Shown piece after piece: positions 1-9,210 of a DNA stretch of 64,000 nucleotides (the first letter of the stretch is position 1; each line of letters opens with the position of its first letter). Under the pieces are notes generated by a model. It was not told the DNA's origin, made no database searches, and saw nothing but the letters and a program-made list of their open reading frames with translations. The stretch spans positions 99,140-163,139 of the forward strand of contig NZ_LLER01000001.1 in NCBI RefSeq assembly GCF_001500315.1. The letters run 5' to 3'. Source of the DNA: Staphylococcus auricularis (GTDB lineage: Bacteria > Bacillota > Bacilli > Staphylococcales > Staphylococcaceae). Both the position numbers and the translations under genes were made by a program.

Positions 1-282
1 GCTGTAATCTTGGAAGATAAACCCAAGTTGCGTTTTACGGAAATCTGCTAACTTTTTGTTATTTAACTTACTGATATCTTTTCCGTTCACTTCAACTCTA
101 CCTTTAGAGACTGTGTCTATTGAGCTAAGTACGTTCAGTAACGTCGTTTTCCCTGAACCAGAGTGCCCCATAATTGCGACGAATTCTCCCTCTTCTACTG
201 AAAAATTAATATCGTCCAATGCGTTAAAAGGACGTTTAGTACCATATATTTTAGATAAATGATCTACATTTAAAATATCCAT
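1..282 (-). CDS. ABC transporter ATP-binding protein, BceA/VraD-like (partial, 3' end outside window)
   Basis: The first 94 codons of an ABC ATPase read leftward off the window edge. The start is an ATG at 282 behind a TTAGGAG ribosome site. The translation begins MDILNVDHLSKIYGTK, has a Walker A (GHSGSGKTT) near residue 40, then LLNVLSSID and a Q-loop (FIFQDY) near residue 90. The LLNVLSSID stretch after Walker A is typical of BceA/VraD/VraF ATPases, which partner a large FtsX-type permease and give resistance to cell-wall-active peptides such as bacitracin. The permease would lie to the left, outside the window. The upstream palindrome at 372-387 fits the motif bound by BceR-type regulators and supports the family call. 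I cannot tell which paralogue (VraD, BraD or another) this is. The unusual base in Walker A is His where Pro is common. Confidence 0.85.
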   Translation of the reverse strand, partial: MDILNVDHLSKIYGTKRPFNALDDINFSVEEGEFVAIMGHSGSGKTTLLNVLSSIDTVSKGRVEVNGKDISKLNNKKLADFRKTQLGFIFQDYS

Positions 283-371
283 CGAATCACTCCTAAGTTT
301 GTTGTTACATATAGTGTATGCCCGGAGTAAAGCTGGTGCCTTTATCTTAGATTACAAATGCGTAGGCAAAA

Positions 372-387
372 CTTACAGTGTTGTAAG
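372..387. promoter_or_regulatory. BceR-type operator palindrome (TTACA-N4-TGTAA)
   Basis: CTTACA and TGTAAG form perfect inverted arms separated by four bases. This matches the TNACA-N4-TGTAA motif described for BceR-like response regulators that control bacitracin-type ABC transporters. It lies 90 bp upstream of the leftward ABC ATPase start. The rest of the 283-642 gap is AT-rich and holds only this site and the promoter of the rightward surface-protein gene. Confidence 0.6.
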
Positions 388-573
388 AAACGTGAATTCC
401 CTCAGGAAACGCGTAATACTAAAGCGAATACAATAAATAAATAATAAAAAACTTACCACTAAAAGAATGGTTAATATAATTGAATGTATTTACTGTTATT
501 TGCTTGTTCCTAAAAATAATAATTATATGTAACGAATCTAATTAAAATAATTCTAGAAATGTACACAATTTGG

Positions 574-601
574 TTTCAAACGAGTTGTATTTGTGTATAA
601 T
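574..601 (+). promoter_or_regulatory. Putative sigma-A promoter of the YSIRK/LPXTG gene
   Basis: A consensus -10 box TATAAT (596-601) lies about 40 bases before the start codon. A weak -35 (TTTCAA, 574-579) is 16 bases upstream. The -10 is convincing; the -35 is a guess. Confidence 0.5.
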
Positions 602-633
602 AAGGTTGTAATTATTTAATTAAAGGAGGATAC

Positions 634-642
634 ATGAAATAG
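634..642 (+). other. ATG-AAA-TAG mini-ORF in frame with and abutting the next start codon
   Basis: Between the ribosome site (AAAGGAGGA, 622-630) and the ATG at 643 lies ATG AAA TAG, in frame with the surface-protein gene. The Shine-Dalgarno core is 4 bases from the ATG at 634 and 13 bases from the ATG at 643. This suggests that translation originally began at 634 and that codon 3 has become an amber stop, with restart at the next codon. Confidence 0.6.
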
Positions 643-3600
643 ATGGAAAATTCTAAATTCACAGAAAAAGAACGAAGAAACAGGTATTCTATTCGTAAAT
701 TTTCGGTTGGAACAGCTTCATTATTAATTGGAGCTACCTTAATCTTCGGCATTGGCAACCATGCACAAGCGAGTGAAGTAGAACATCAAGAGTCTAATGT
801 GAGTGATAGCAACAAAGATGCTGACACTGACGAAGACACGGTAGATGCTGAAGCACAAGGTTCAGTGGAAACTGCACCTGCAACAAAAGCGTCATCTCAA
901 GACGTGACTGAAGCGGTTGAAGCTCCTGAAGCAGAAGCTGAAGAGGCATCACCAGAAGTTTCATCTGAAGATGATGCATCAGTGACTGAAGATTCAGCAG
1001 CAACTGAATCAACTGAAAGTCAAACTGAAGCCGAATCAACAGAAGAGGAACCTGAATCTGACGTTGAAGCACCAACATCTGACGTTGAAACACCTGCATC
1101 ACAAGAAACACCTGAGCCAGAGGCAGACAAAGCGACTGAACAAGATTCAGAAGCATCAGAGTCTACTGAAGCCCCTGGGGAGGAAGCACCTGGCACAGAA
1201 ACAGAAGAGACAACTGTTGAAGAAGAACCACAAAGTGACGTTGAATCCCCAACTTCACATGAAGTGGTTAAGCTTGAAGTGACGGATGAAGCTCCACAAG
1301 CTAAATCTGACAATAAAGGTGAAGAAGCGCAATCGACGAACCATAAAGCTGAAACAGCGCAACCTGCTAAAGAAGAAGCGTCAACATCATCAACTCAACC
1401 ATTTGATATTGAAGATGTGAATGATAAAGCTTCAGCTGCAGCTTACTATGCTTCTGTAACAAACGTTTCTACTGAAGAAGCCCAAAAAGTCGTAGATTCA
1501 TTAGAGTTAGAAGATTCTGAAATTACACCGGAATCATTTGCTTATGCTTTAGCGCAACGCTTTGCAGATGAGCAAGCTCGTGATGAAGTCGTTGCTACTT
1601 TACCAGGTACTACAAGAGAAGCGAGAAGTACTGCAGTCACAAGAGCTGCGAATGAACCAAAAATTACTGCTGCAAGTAAGAAAGTGATTGAAGCAGACGC
1701 GATTAAGAATGGCTATATCAAAACAGCAACTGACGCAACGAATGCGGCAAATACTTTGTCTGGACGTGCTTGGCTCGTCGATAAAGGTACACCAGCTACA
1801 ATGACAAACAGTTTAACACCAGTGCCTGAAGGTACAAAAGTCTATTTACAATTTATGGATACAGACGGTGCGGTTTCACCAACGTATTCAGCAAGTACAA
1901 CAAATAAATTAAGTAAAGTAGATGGATCTGAAGTAGGCCCAGGTGCTTATGCGTTTGATTTACGTCAAGGTTGGGTTGATGCCAACGGTAAGTTACACAA
2001 ATTTAGCGCGAGTCCTGGTCAACGTTATCGTATCTGGATTAACGACTTCAAGACAGGAAACGGAAACACTGCGTCTATGCTTCGTGTCGCAGGTGGCTTC
2101 TTCCCTGGCACATTCATTAATTCTACAACAGATAAGAATATCGGTCAGTTCCAATTAGTTGGTACGAACATGCAACGTACAGGTATCTTTATGTCTATTC
2201 AACCAACGAATGGTTATATGACTAAAAATAATAAACAATGGATTCATGATACACAAGGTCCTTTAGCAGCACCGGCTGTAGTAGTACAAGCGAAAAATAC
2301 AATTTCTGGTCACGTTTGGTTAGAAACGGGTGCAGGTGATGAATTTAACTCTGCTACAGGACCAAATAAAAACCTTAGAGATCCAGTAGCAGTCGGCTAT
2401 ACAGTGGTTATGTCTTCATTAACAAAAGAAGGCGGACAAGCGTATAAAGCGCAGATTGAAAGATTACCAGATGCAGAAAAAGCAGCAGCAACAAAACGCT
2501 TACTTACACAACATCCTGAGTATATTTCAGCTACTGTATATGGTGAAACAGATGGGGAAGGTAAGTATACGTTAAGATTCCCTAATGGTACATTAGATGA
2601 TCAACATGTATATGGCTATGTTTTAGATAAAAAAGGTAACATCATCAAAGCTTATTCATCATTTACAACTCCAGAATTTAGAGCACCTAACAGTAACTTA
2701 TCATTCACACCGCAAGCAGCACCGGCACAAAACCCAGCTATGCGCCCAATGTGGTATAATGTTAACTTTGCTGTCGTTGAATCTTCTACAGACGTAGACC
2801 TTAATATTGTTAATTACAACAATACAGATAAACCAGCTGTAGCAGGTGATAAAGTCAACATTGATATTACAGGTACGCAGCTATCTCCATTACCAACTCG
2901 TATCGAGTGGAGAGATAAAACAGGTAGGGTAGTTAAAAATACTGGAGATATTACATCAATCAAAGATGGGGAAACTAAAGGTACATTTACAGTTCCAAGT
3001 AACGTTAAAGATGGCGATGTTTACACAGCTATCTTAATTGTTGCTGATAAAGAAGTTGCAGCAGACTCATTCGTTGTTAAAGTTACAAATGCTAAAACAT
3101 ACGAACCAACTGCAAAAGAAGTAACTAAAGATTACGGTACGCCAGTAACACCGGAAGACATCACAAACGCCATTACGATTCCTAATTATCCAACGGATGG
3201 TCAACCGCCTAAGATCACATTTGAAGATAGCCAAATTCCAAACGGAAACACTTCAGGTACAACGGAAGTCAACGTAACAGTTGAGTATCCAGATGGATCA
3301 ACAGACAAAGTGAAAGTTCCGGTAACGATCGGTAAACAGTCAGATGCTTCTAAATACGAACCGGTACCAGGCACAGTGACGAAAGATCATGGAACACCGG
3401 TAACGCCGGAAGATATCACGAATGCGATTACGATTCCTAATTATCCAAGTGATGGTCAACCGCCTAAGATTACATTCGATCCAAATCAAGTACCTGATGG
3501 TAACACACCAGGCACAACGGAAGTGGAGGTAACGGTTGAGTACCCAGATGGCACGAAAGATAAAGTGAAAGTACCAATTACAATCGGTAAAGAAACAGAT

Positions 3601-4443
3601 GCTTCTAAATATGAACCGCATGTAGATAAAGTGACAAAAGAACATGGCACACCAATTACAGCGGACGATGTTATCGGAGCAATCTCAATTCCGAATTATC
3701 CAATCGATGGAGATCATCCAAAAGTAACGATTGATAATCCAGGACAATTACCAGATGGTAGTATTCCGGGTACAACTGAAATCGATGTGACAATTGAATA
3801 TCCAGATGGTTCTAAAGACCACATCAAAGTACCAGTAACTGTGAAAGAAGGATCAGACATGAATAATGGAGGTAATTCAGGACCAGGTACTGATACAGGA
3901 TCAAACACAGGTGATGGATCAGGCAATAACACTGATACAGAAACAGGTGGAGATTCTAACATGAATCACGGAGATAATTCAGGATCAGGTACTGATACAG
4001 GATCAAACACAGGTGATGGATCAGGTAATAATACTGACACAGAAACAGGTGGAGATTCTAATATGAATCAAGGCAATGACTCAGAATCAGATTCTGACAC
4101 AGGATCAAACACAGAAGATGAATCAGGTTCAAATACTGATACGCAAAACGGTGAAAGTTCTGACATGAATGGTGGAGATCATTCAACATCTTCTCCAAAC
4201 ATGGGTGATCAATCAGGATCTAACATGGCTAATGAACAATCAAATGTTGAAGCAAATCAATCTCAATCTATGAGCAATGACAATGCGAAACATCATGATG
4301 ATGCTGCAGCAATGAAAGATCAAAAATTACCTGATACAGGTGAAACTTCTAACCAAAACGCGACGCTTTTAGGTGGATTATTCGCCGCTCTTGGTTCTAT
4401 ATTCTTATTCGGTAGACGACGTAAAGATAAAGAAGAAAAATAA
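643..4443 (+). CDS. YSIRK-signal, LPXTG-anchored surface protein with Rib-like repeats
   Basis: A 1266-residue cell-wall-anchored protein. The YSIRK-GTAS signal spans residues 15-26, with likely cleavage after AQA at residue 43. Residues 44-260 are a low-complexity region rich in Glu, Ser, Thr, Ala and Pro. A folded region (about 330-800) follows, containing two related segments, one starting LSGRAWLVDKG and one ISGHVWLETGAG. Three tandem 85-residue Rib/alpha-like repeats begin at Tyr820, Tyr905 and Tyr990 and end in VEYPDG-type strands. A Gly/Asn/Asp/Ser/Thr linker with 34-residue repeats leads to the sortase A motif LPDTG at 1229-1233, a hydrophobic segment and an Arg/Lys tail. By family it is exported at the septum and attached to peptidoglycan, probably as an adhesin; the ligand is unknown. 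The start is uncertain because of the mini-ORF at 634-642. A terminator follows directly. Confidence 0.9.
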   Translation: MENSKFTEKERRNRYSIRKFSVGTASLLIGATLIFGIGNHAQASEVEHQESNVSDSNKDADTDEDTVDAEAQGSVETAPATKASSQDVTEAVEAPEAEAEEASPEVSSEDDASVTEDSAATESTESQTEAESTEEEPESDVEAPTSDVETPASQETPEPEADKATEQDSEASESTEAPGEEAPGTETEETTVEEEPQSDVESPTSHEVVKLEVTDEAPQAKSDNKGEEAQSTNHKAETAQPAKEEASTSSTQPFDIEDVNDKASAAAYYASVTNVSTEEAQKVVDSLELEDSEITPESFAYALAQRFADEQARDEVVATLPGTTREARSTAVTRAANEPKITAASKKVIEADAIKNGYIKTATDATNAANTLSGRAWLVDKGTPATMTNSLTPVPEGTKVYLQFMDTDGAVSPTYSASTTNKLSKVDGSEVGPGAYAFDLRQGWVDANGKLHKFSASPGQRYRIWINDFKTGNGNTASMLRVAGGFFPGTFINSTTDKNIGQFQLVGTNMQRTGIFMSIQPTNGYMTKNNKQWIHDTQGPLAAPAVVVQAKNTISGHVWLETGAGDEFNSATGPNKNLRDPVAVGYTVVMSSLTKEGGQAYKAQIERLPDAEKAAATKRLLTQHPEYISATVYGETDGEGKYTLRFPNGTLDDQHVYGYVLDKKGNIIKAYSSFTTPEFRAPNSNLSFTPQAAPAQNPAMRPMWYNVNFAVVESSTDVDLNIVNYNNTDKPAVAGDKVNIDITGTQLSPLPTRIEWRDKTGRVVKNTGDITSIKDGETKGTFTVPSNVKDGDVYTAILIVADKEVAADSFVVKVTNAKTYEPTAKEVTKDYGTPVTPEDITNAITIPNYPTDGQPPKITFEDSQIPNGNTSGTTEVNVTVEYPDGSTDKVKVPVTIGKQSDASKYEPVPGTVTKDHGTPVTPEDITNAITIPNYPSDGQPPKITFDPNQVPDGNTPGTTEVEVTVEYPDGTKDKVKVPITIGKETDASKYEPHVDKVTKEHGTPITADDVIGAISIPNYPIDGDHPKVTIDNPGQLPDGSIPGTTEIDVTIEYPDGSKDHIKVPVTVKEGSDMNNGGNSGPGTDTGSNTGDGSGNNTDTETGGDSNMNHGDNSGSGTDTGSNTGDGSGNNTDTETGGDSNMNQGNDSESDSDTGSNTEDESGSNTDTQNGESSDMNGGDHSTSSPNMGDQSGSNMANEQSNVEANQSQSMSNDNAKHHDDAAAMKDQKLPDTGETSNQNATLLGGLFAALGSIFLFGRRRKDKEEK
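3100..3855 (+). repeat. Three tandem 255-bp (85-aa) Rib/alpha-like repeats
   Basis: Units start at the YEP codons at 3100, 3355 and 3610, exactly 255 bp apart. Each carries a TKDxGTPVTPEDI-like start, an IPNYP core and a terminal (V/I)EYPDG strand. Units 1 and 2 are more alike than unit 3. Such repeats act as rigid stalks in Gram-positive adhesins. Confidence 0.85.
3859..4164 (+). repeat. 34-aa (102-bp) Gly/Asn/Ser/Asp/Thr linker repeats
   Basis: Repeat units begin at ATG-AAT codons at 3859, 3961 and 4063, each 102 bp apart. They encode SNTGDGSGNN and TDTETGGDSN blocks; the third copy has diverged. They form the flexible wall-spanning region before the LPDTG motif. Confidence 0.8.
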
Positions 4444-4457
4444 TTGATCCCATGATT

Positions 4458-4498
4458 AGAGGTCGATCTTAAATGCTCGGCCTCTTTTCTTTTTATTT
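4458..4498 (+). terminator. Rho-independent terminator of the surface-protein gene
   Basis: AGAGGTCGA (4458-4466) pairs with TCGGCCTCT (4477-4485) with one G-T pair, followed by a T-rich tract. It lies 14 bp after the stop codon. Confidence 0.85.
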
Positions 4499-4540
4499 AG
4501 GAAGTTTAATTCGCGTTTGACGCTACTCCAATCTGCTTGT

Positions 4541-4556
4541 CGTTCCACGTGAAACG
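4541..4556. other. parS-like palindrome (candidate ParB/Spo0J site)
   Basis: CGTTCCACGTGAAACG matches 14 of 16 positions of the conserved Firmicute parS consensus TGTTNCACGTGAAACA; only the two outermost bases differ. It lies between the convergent genes ending at 4443 and 4575, clear of coding sequence. It may be a functional, degenerate or chance site. Confidence 0.45.
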
Positions 4557-4574
4557 GTATCAATTTACTCACTC

Positions 4575-6194
4575 CTATGATTGAGTTACTGTTCTCCCTT
4601 CTATATATTTGAGCTTTCCAACATCTTTTGCAGTTAGTTTTCTATGAGAGATTTTACCTAGGCCTTTCACGTTGGACTCTGATATCGTAATTGAACCATC
4701 TTTATGTACTTTTTCTACAAATGCGACGTGTCCATATTGTGGATGGGCGCCTAGTTGATCTGCTTCAAAAACTGCGATGGTATGAGGCTCAGGTGATGAA
4801 AGAATACGATAGTTTTGTATTTGAGCTTGATTATTCCATTCGTGGGCATTGCCCCAGTCTGCTCCAATAGATTTGTTAAACTGTGCCATACGTTGGTAGA
4901 CGTACCATGTACATTGACCATATGGATAAACCCCATTTGTAGCTATTTCTTTAAAAGGAACAAAATGATGAGATGACGGCGCAGATGTTTCTGATACAAA
5001 GGCATCGAGATTCGGACGTTTCTTGTTATCAAAACGAGTTAAATCATAATGTTCTATGAGCGCATTGAGCTTTTGTGCGTAATTGGGGTCTGAAGCGTAT
5101 GTGCCAGCTAAATAATGGGTCGCATCACGATAAGAACGCGTTTTATTCTTCCAAGTCGATTGATAAAATAAAGCATCTCCGTCTATGCCGTGTTTTAATA
5201 ACTGAGCATAGTCGAGGAGTGACGCCTTATAATTAGGATATTTACGAAATGTCGCATACGTTTTATAAGTTCGTTGGTCTTTATCTACTTCTAGCGTTTT
5301 AAACTGCACTGATTTTCCTTTGTAATTTCCTTTAATTCCAAACAAATTATAGTTAGGCTGTTGGGCCAGTTGACTTAGGCCAGAACCAGATTCCAGAACA
5401 GCTTGCGCGATGAGTACAGAAGCATAGAGATTTTGCTTCTGTCCGATACAATGTGCCTTTTTAGCAATCGATTTAATAAATTGTCGTGTTTCTTTGCTAT
5501 CTACAATGACGAAAGGCTCATCGGGTGCGGCTTCAGTATGAGATATGTTAGTGTTAGTTATCGATTCTACACGTGCAGATTTTTCCGTGTTCTTGTGCGG
5601 TTTGTCAGAGGCTTCTTTCTTTTTAGGCTCCTGTTTTTTGCTTGTGTGTTTTTTAACTGAATCAGTTTTTGTTTCTTTGGCCTTTTCCTTCTTACTTTGT
5701 TCTTTAGAATTGTGGGGTTTTTCTTTGCTTGTCTTTTGAGTTTGAGGATTTTCTTTATTTGTTTTTGGAGCTCTCTCAACGTGAGGTTGCTTTTGGACAT
5801 GGTTCGTTTGGTTTGGAGGAGATGCTTGATTCTGTGTAGGTGAAGGTTTATGTGGTTCTACATTAGAGTTGCGCGCAGGAGTTTGGGATTCAGGCGTTTT
5901 AGGCTTTTCAGTGGATGGTGTCTCTTGTTTAGCTGGTTTTGAATTCACCTCTGAGGTTGGAACATTGTTTTTATCAATTGTTTCAGTTGTTGGCTTTGCC
6001 TGAGCTGATTCAGGCTCGGATTCCATCTTTACCTCTTTCTTTTTCTGCACATCCGTTGACTCAGCGTCATTTTTAGGAGGGTCTGTCTGGTTAACCTTAC
6101 TTTGATCGGTCGTCGCAATCGTCGTCGCAGTAGTGAAAGTTGAAAGTAGAAGCGTAGTAGATATGACGTTAAAGAGTAATCGGGGATTTTTCAA
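4575..6194 (-). CDS. Secreted peptidoglycan hydrolase: N-acetylglucosaminidase plus CHAP domain
   Basis: A 539-residue exported wall hydrolase. The start is TTG at 6194 behind an AAAGAGG ribosome site with 8-base spacing; no in-frame ATG is near. A hydrophobic signal segment (about residues 5-28) is followed by a long Lys/Glu/Pro/Thr-rich disordered region (30-220). The glucosaminidase domain spans about 230-385, with the catalytic Glu in QAVLESGSG (Glu268) and the NLFGIKG motif. The CHAP amidase/endopeptidase domain spans about 420-535, with Cys428 in YGQCTW and His489 in YGHVAFVE. The order matches S. aureus ScaH-type autolysins and the IsdP-like protein encoded at 24939-26831. Expected roles are separation of daughter cells and wall turnover. 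It is transcribed alone, divergently from the amide hydrolase gene. Confidence 0.85.
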   Translation of the reverse strand: MKNPRLLFNVISTTLLLSTFTTATTIATTDQSKVNQTDPPKNDAESTDVQKKKEVKMESEPESAQAKPTTETIDKNNVPTSEVNSKPAKQETPSTEKPKTPESQTPARNSNVEPHKPSPTQNQASPPNQTNHVQKQPHVERAPKTNKENPQTQKTSKEKPHNSKEQSKKEKAKETKTDSVKKHTSKKQEPKKKEASDKPHKNTEKSARVESITNTNISHTEAAPDEPFVIVDSKETRQFIKSIAKKAHCIGQKQNLYASVLIAQAVLESGSGLSQLAQQPNYNLFGIKGNYKGKSVQFKTLEVDKDQRTYKTYATFRKYPNYKASLLDYAQLLKHGIDGDALFYQSTWKNKTRSYRDATHYLAGTYASDPNYAQKLNALIEHYDLTRFDNKKRPNLDAFVSETSAPSSHHFVPFKEIATNGVYPYGQCTWYVYQRMAQFNKSIGADWGNAHEWNNQAQIQNYRILSSPEPHTIAVFEADQLGAHPQYGHVAFVEKVHKDGSITISESNVKGLGKISHRKLTAKDVGKLKYIEGRTVTQS

Positions 6195-6315
6195 ATGAGG
6201 AGCCTCTTTTCTATAAAATCATTATTTATAATTGTATTGACTGGTATCGTATATAGAGTGTCGTTATAATGAGAGGTAATAACTGAAGATAGTTTTCGCA
6301 GAGGAGTGAAGATGG

Positions 6316-7293
6316 ATGTGTACTGGTTTTACATTTAAATCAAATGATCAAGTGATTATGGGGCGTACGATGGATTATACGTTTCCATTAGCTGGGATGC
6401 CTTCTGTGACGCCGCGTAACTACTACTGGGAATCACGTATAGATTATAAAGGACGCACCAAATATGGCTTCATTGGCACAGGTTGTGACATGGGTGGTTA
6501 TCTCTACGGTGATGGTGTCAATGAACATGGCTTAGCCGTCTCTGTACAGTATGCACGTGGTTATGCAAGTTACGGTACAAAAATTAAACCTGGGAAAATG
6601 AACATTGCCCATACAGAAACCATCTTTTGGATTCTTGGATATAATCAAGATATCGACGATTTGGAACGAAATAAAAGTGAGGTTAATCTCGTCGCGGATG
6701 TGTTAGATGATATTTCTGAGGCACCACCTGTACATTATCATGTTTCAGATGCGACAGGGCGTTCAGTAGAATTAACCTTTGAAGATGGGAGCTTTAATTT
6801 AACAGAGAATCCTGTAGGGGTATTGACGAATGATCCTGGATTAGACTGGCATTATCGTAATTTAGAACGCTATAAACATATTACACCTGCTCAACATGAT
6901 TCTATTGACCTTGAAGATAACGTGTCATATAAAGGTAACGAAAATGGCACATATGGTTTACCAGGAGGTTATACGTCACCTGAACGTTTTGTACGTGCTG
7001 CTTTTCTTAAACAATATATTGCACATGATGGATATCCATCACATGATATTTTAGATGCTTTTAAAATATTAAATTCGGTCAGCATTCCAAAAGGGGTCTT
7101 ATCACCGAATGTGGATCCGTATCACTATACGCTTTATGTGACTGTATTGAATTTAACGAAACCGGCGCTCTATGTGAAATGGTATGACAGTACGGAAATT
7201 ACGGAATTAGAACTTACTGAATCATTGATTACGAGAGATGAAATGACGTTCTTTGAACCTGAAACGGCTTTTGTGACGCGTAAGTTAAATTAA
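6316..7293 (+). CDS. Choloylglycine hydrolase-family protein (linear amide C-N hydrolase)
   Basis: A 325-residue Ntn-hydrolase of the bile salt hydrolase/penicillin V acylase family. Cys2 directly follows the initiator Met and becomes the N-terminal nucleophile once Met is removed. The other conserved residues fall where expected: Arg17 and Asp20 (GRTMDY), Asn172 (LTNDP) and Arg224 (SPERFVR), close to the Cys2, Arg18, Asp21, Asn175, Arg228 set of bile salt hydrolases. This fixes the start at 6316 rather than at the ATG four bases earlier in another frame. It should cleave an amide bond in a bile salt, penicillin V, N-acyl homoserine lactone or similar amide; the substrate cannot be told from sequence. 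There is no signal peptide, so it is cytoplasmic. A TATAAT box at 6265-6270 probably starts transcription. Confidence 0.85.
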   Translation: MCTGFTFKSNDQVIMGRTMDYTFPLAGMPSVTPRNYYWESRIDYKGRTKYGFIGTGCDMGGYLYGDGVNEHGLAVSVQYARGYASYGTKIKPGKMNIAHTETIFWILGYNQDIDDLERNKSEVNLVADVLDDISEAPPVHYHVSDATGRSVELTFEDGSFNLTENPVGVLTNDPGLDWHYRNLERYKHITPAQHDSIDLEDNVSYKGNENGTYGLPGGYTSPERFVRAAFLKQYIAHDGYPSHDILDAFKILNSVSIPKGVLSPNVDPYHYTLYVTVLNLTKPALYVKWYDSTEITELELTESLITRDEMTFFEPETAFVTRKLN

Positions 7294-7364
7294 CCGCTCA
7301 CTAATATACACGAAATCATATCAATTTTTACTTCAGCTTTATCATATAAATCACTATATTATTT

Positions 7365-7410
7365 AGAGTGAGACAGCGAACTTCAATGGCGGCTGTGTCA
7401 CTCTTTTTAT
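7365..7410 (+). terminator. Strong Rho-independent terminator
   Basis: AGAGTGAGACAGC (7365-7377) and GCTGTGTCACTCT (7392-7404) form a near-perfect 13-bp stem followed by T5. It ends the amide hydrolase transcript. Confidence 0.85.
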
Positions 7411-7472
7411 ATGTACATTGAGTGTTCAAGCAAGATAGTGTTATTTTATGCGAAAACATGAGAAAATAATTA

Positions 7473-7486
7473 TGTAAACGTTTACA
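7473..7486. promoter_or_regulatory. Consensus cre (CcpA) site upstream of aldA
   Basis: TGTAAACGTTTACA is a perfect 14-bp palindrome matching the catabolite-responsive element consensus TGWAANCGNTNWCA at every position. It lies 214 bp before aldA, next to a likely promoter region (AATAAT at 7502). The remaining sequence up to 7699 is AT-rich leader with no gene seen. It suggests glucose repression of the aldehyde dehydrogenase. Confidence 0.75.
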
Positions 7487-7699
7487 AAACAACTTTGCTA
7501 CAATAATACGTTAACAAACTAAAATTGTAATCGGTTTTTAAGTTTAAAGTTGATTGTGAAAGGAAAATGCATACAGTAAAGGCATCGTTCTTTTTCAATC
7601 AAAGTAATGAATGTCTTTGTATCAAGTCCATATACGTTTTTGAATTAGCTTTAAACGAAGCAAATACGCTACGTAATAACTACAAGGGAGTAGATATTT

Positions 7700-9187
7700 A
7701 TGGCAATTAACATTAAAGATTATATAGATGATAGTTACAATTTATTCATTAACAACGAATTTGTCCCTAGTTCAACAGGTGAACAAATCGAAGTATACAA
7801 CCCAGCTACGGGTGCATTGTTATCTAAAGTCGCTAAAGCCGACGAATCTGATGTCGATAAAGCTGTAGACGCTGCGAAAAACGCATTTGAAAGCTGGAGC
7901 CGTACTTCTAATACAGAACGTGCTGAATATTTAAAACAAATTGGCGACAAAATTTTAGAAAATAAAGATCGTTTTGCGACTATCGAAACATTGAATAATG
8001 GTAAACCGATTCGTGAAACAAGTGCGATCGATGTTCCAAATGCAGCACGTCACTTTAAATATTTCGGTAGTGTTATTGAAACAGATGAAGGTACAGTAAA
8101 CGATCTCGACGAAAATACAATGAGTATCGTCCGCCATGAACCGATCGGCGTGGTAGGTGCAGTCGTAGCATGGAACTTCCCACTTCTTCTTGCATCATGG
8201 AAACTTGCACCAGCGATTGCAGCAGGTAATACTGTAGTGATTCAACCTTCATCTTCAACACCACTCACATTGATTGAACTTGCTAAAATTTTCCAAGAAG
8301 TGTTACCTGCAGGTGTCGTAAATATCTTAACTGGTAAAGGTTCTGAATCTGGTAACGCAATCTTTAATCACGAAGATATTGCGAAACTTTCATTCACTGG
8401 GTCAACATCAGTGGGTTACAAAGTTGCAGATGCCGCAGCACAACGTTTAGTTCCTGCTACACTTGAACTTGGTGGTAAAAGTGCCAACATTATCTTAGAT
8501 GATGCAAACCTTGATATTACTATCGAAGGTATTCAACTCGGTATTTTATTCAACCAAGGTGAGGTATGTAGTGCTGGTTCACGATTACTCGTTCATGAAA
8601 ATATTTACGACGAAGTCATTTCTCGCTTGAAAGAAGCATTCAGCAATATCAAAGTAGGCGACCCATTAGATGAAAATACACAAATGGGTAGTCAAACTGG
8701 TGAAGAACAAATTGATAAAATTCAAAGCTATGTTGACCATGCGAAAAAATCTGATGCCAACATTCTTGTCGGCGGTCATCGTTTAACTGATGGTGAACTT
8801 AAAAAAGGTTATTTCTTTGAACCAACACTCATTGAACTACCAGATAACCAAAATAAATTAGCACAAGAAGAAATCTTTGGTCCAGTGCTTTCAGTTATCA
8901 AGATCAAAGATGATGAAGAAGCGGTTCGCATCGCAAATGACTCTGAATATGGCCTCGCTGGTGGCGTATTCTCTCAAGATATTACACGTGCACTTAACAT
9001 TGCAAAATCAGTTCGTACAGGTCGCGTTTGGATTAACACTTACAACCAAGTGAATGAAGGCGCTCCATTTGGCGGTTACAAAAAATCTGGTATCGGAAGA
9101 GAAACATATAAAGATGCCCTTGCAAACTATCAACAAGTTAAAAATATCTATATTGATACAAGCAACGAACGTATGGGCTTCTATTAA
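7700..9187 (+). CDS. aldA: Aldehyde dehydrogenase AldA
   Basis: A 495-residue NAD(P)-dependent aldehyde dehydrogenase oxidising an aldehyde to the acid. The oxyanion Asn159 (AWNFP), general base Glu256 (TLELGGK) and nucleophile Cys290 (GEVCSAG) are present. The NAD-binding FTGSTSVG motif is near residue 232. The usual KPSE motif reads IQPSSSTP, with Gln in place of the Lys that often contacts the NADP phosphate; this agrees with staphylococcal AldA as I recall it. The protein is cytoplasmic and full length. The start has a GGGAG ribosome site. The upstream cre site suggests repression by preferred sugars. It is convergent with the acyl-CoA synthetase and shares its terminator. Confidence 0.88.
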   Translation: MAINIKDYIDDSYNLFINNEFVPSSTGEQIEVYNPATGALLSKVAKADESDVDKAVDAAKNAFESWSRTSNTERAEYLKQIGDKILENKDRFATIETLNNGKPIRETSAIDVPNAARHFKYFGSVIETDEGTVNDLDENTMSIVRHEPIGVVGAVVAWNFPLLLASWKLAPAIAAGNTVVIQPSSSTPLTLIELAKIFQEVLPAGVVNILTGKGSESGNAIFNHEDIAKLSFTGSTSVGYKVADAAAQRLVPATLELGGKSANIILDDANLDITIEGIQLGILFNQGEVCSAGSRLLVHENIYDEVISRLKEAFSNIKVGDPLDENTQMGSQTGEEQIDKIQSYVDHAKKSDANILVGGHRLTDGELKKGYFFEPTLIELPDNQNKLAQEEIFGPVLSVIKIKDDEEAVRIANDSEYGLAGGVFSQDITRALNIAKSVRTGRVWINTYNQVNEGAPFGGYKKSGIGRETYKDALANYQQVKNIYIDTSNERMGFY

Positions 9188-9210
9188 GCCATACAATAAA
9201 ACAAGACACA

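Noticed and set aside
56..262. A 68-codon plus-strand ORF at the left edge
   Set aside because: It is the mirror frame of the ABC ATPase gene, whose Walker A and ribosome site are clear on the minus strand.
794..1313. Open frames of 97-120 codons on the minus strand within the first surface-protein gene
   Set aside because: They arise from the low-complexity Glu/Ser/Thr codons of the real gene and have no start signals.
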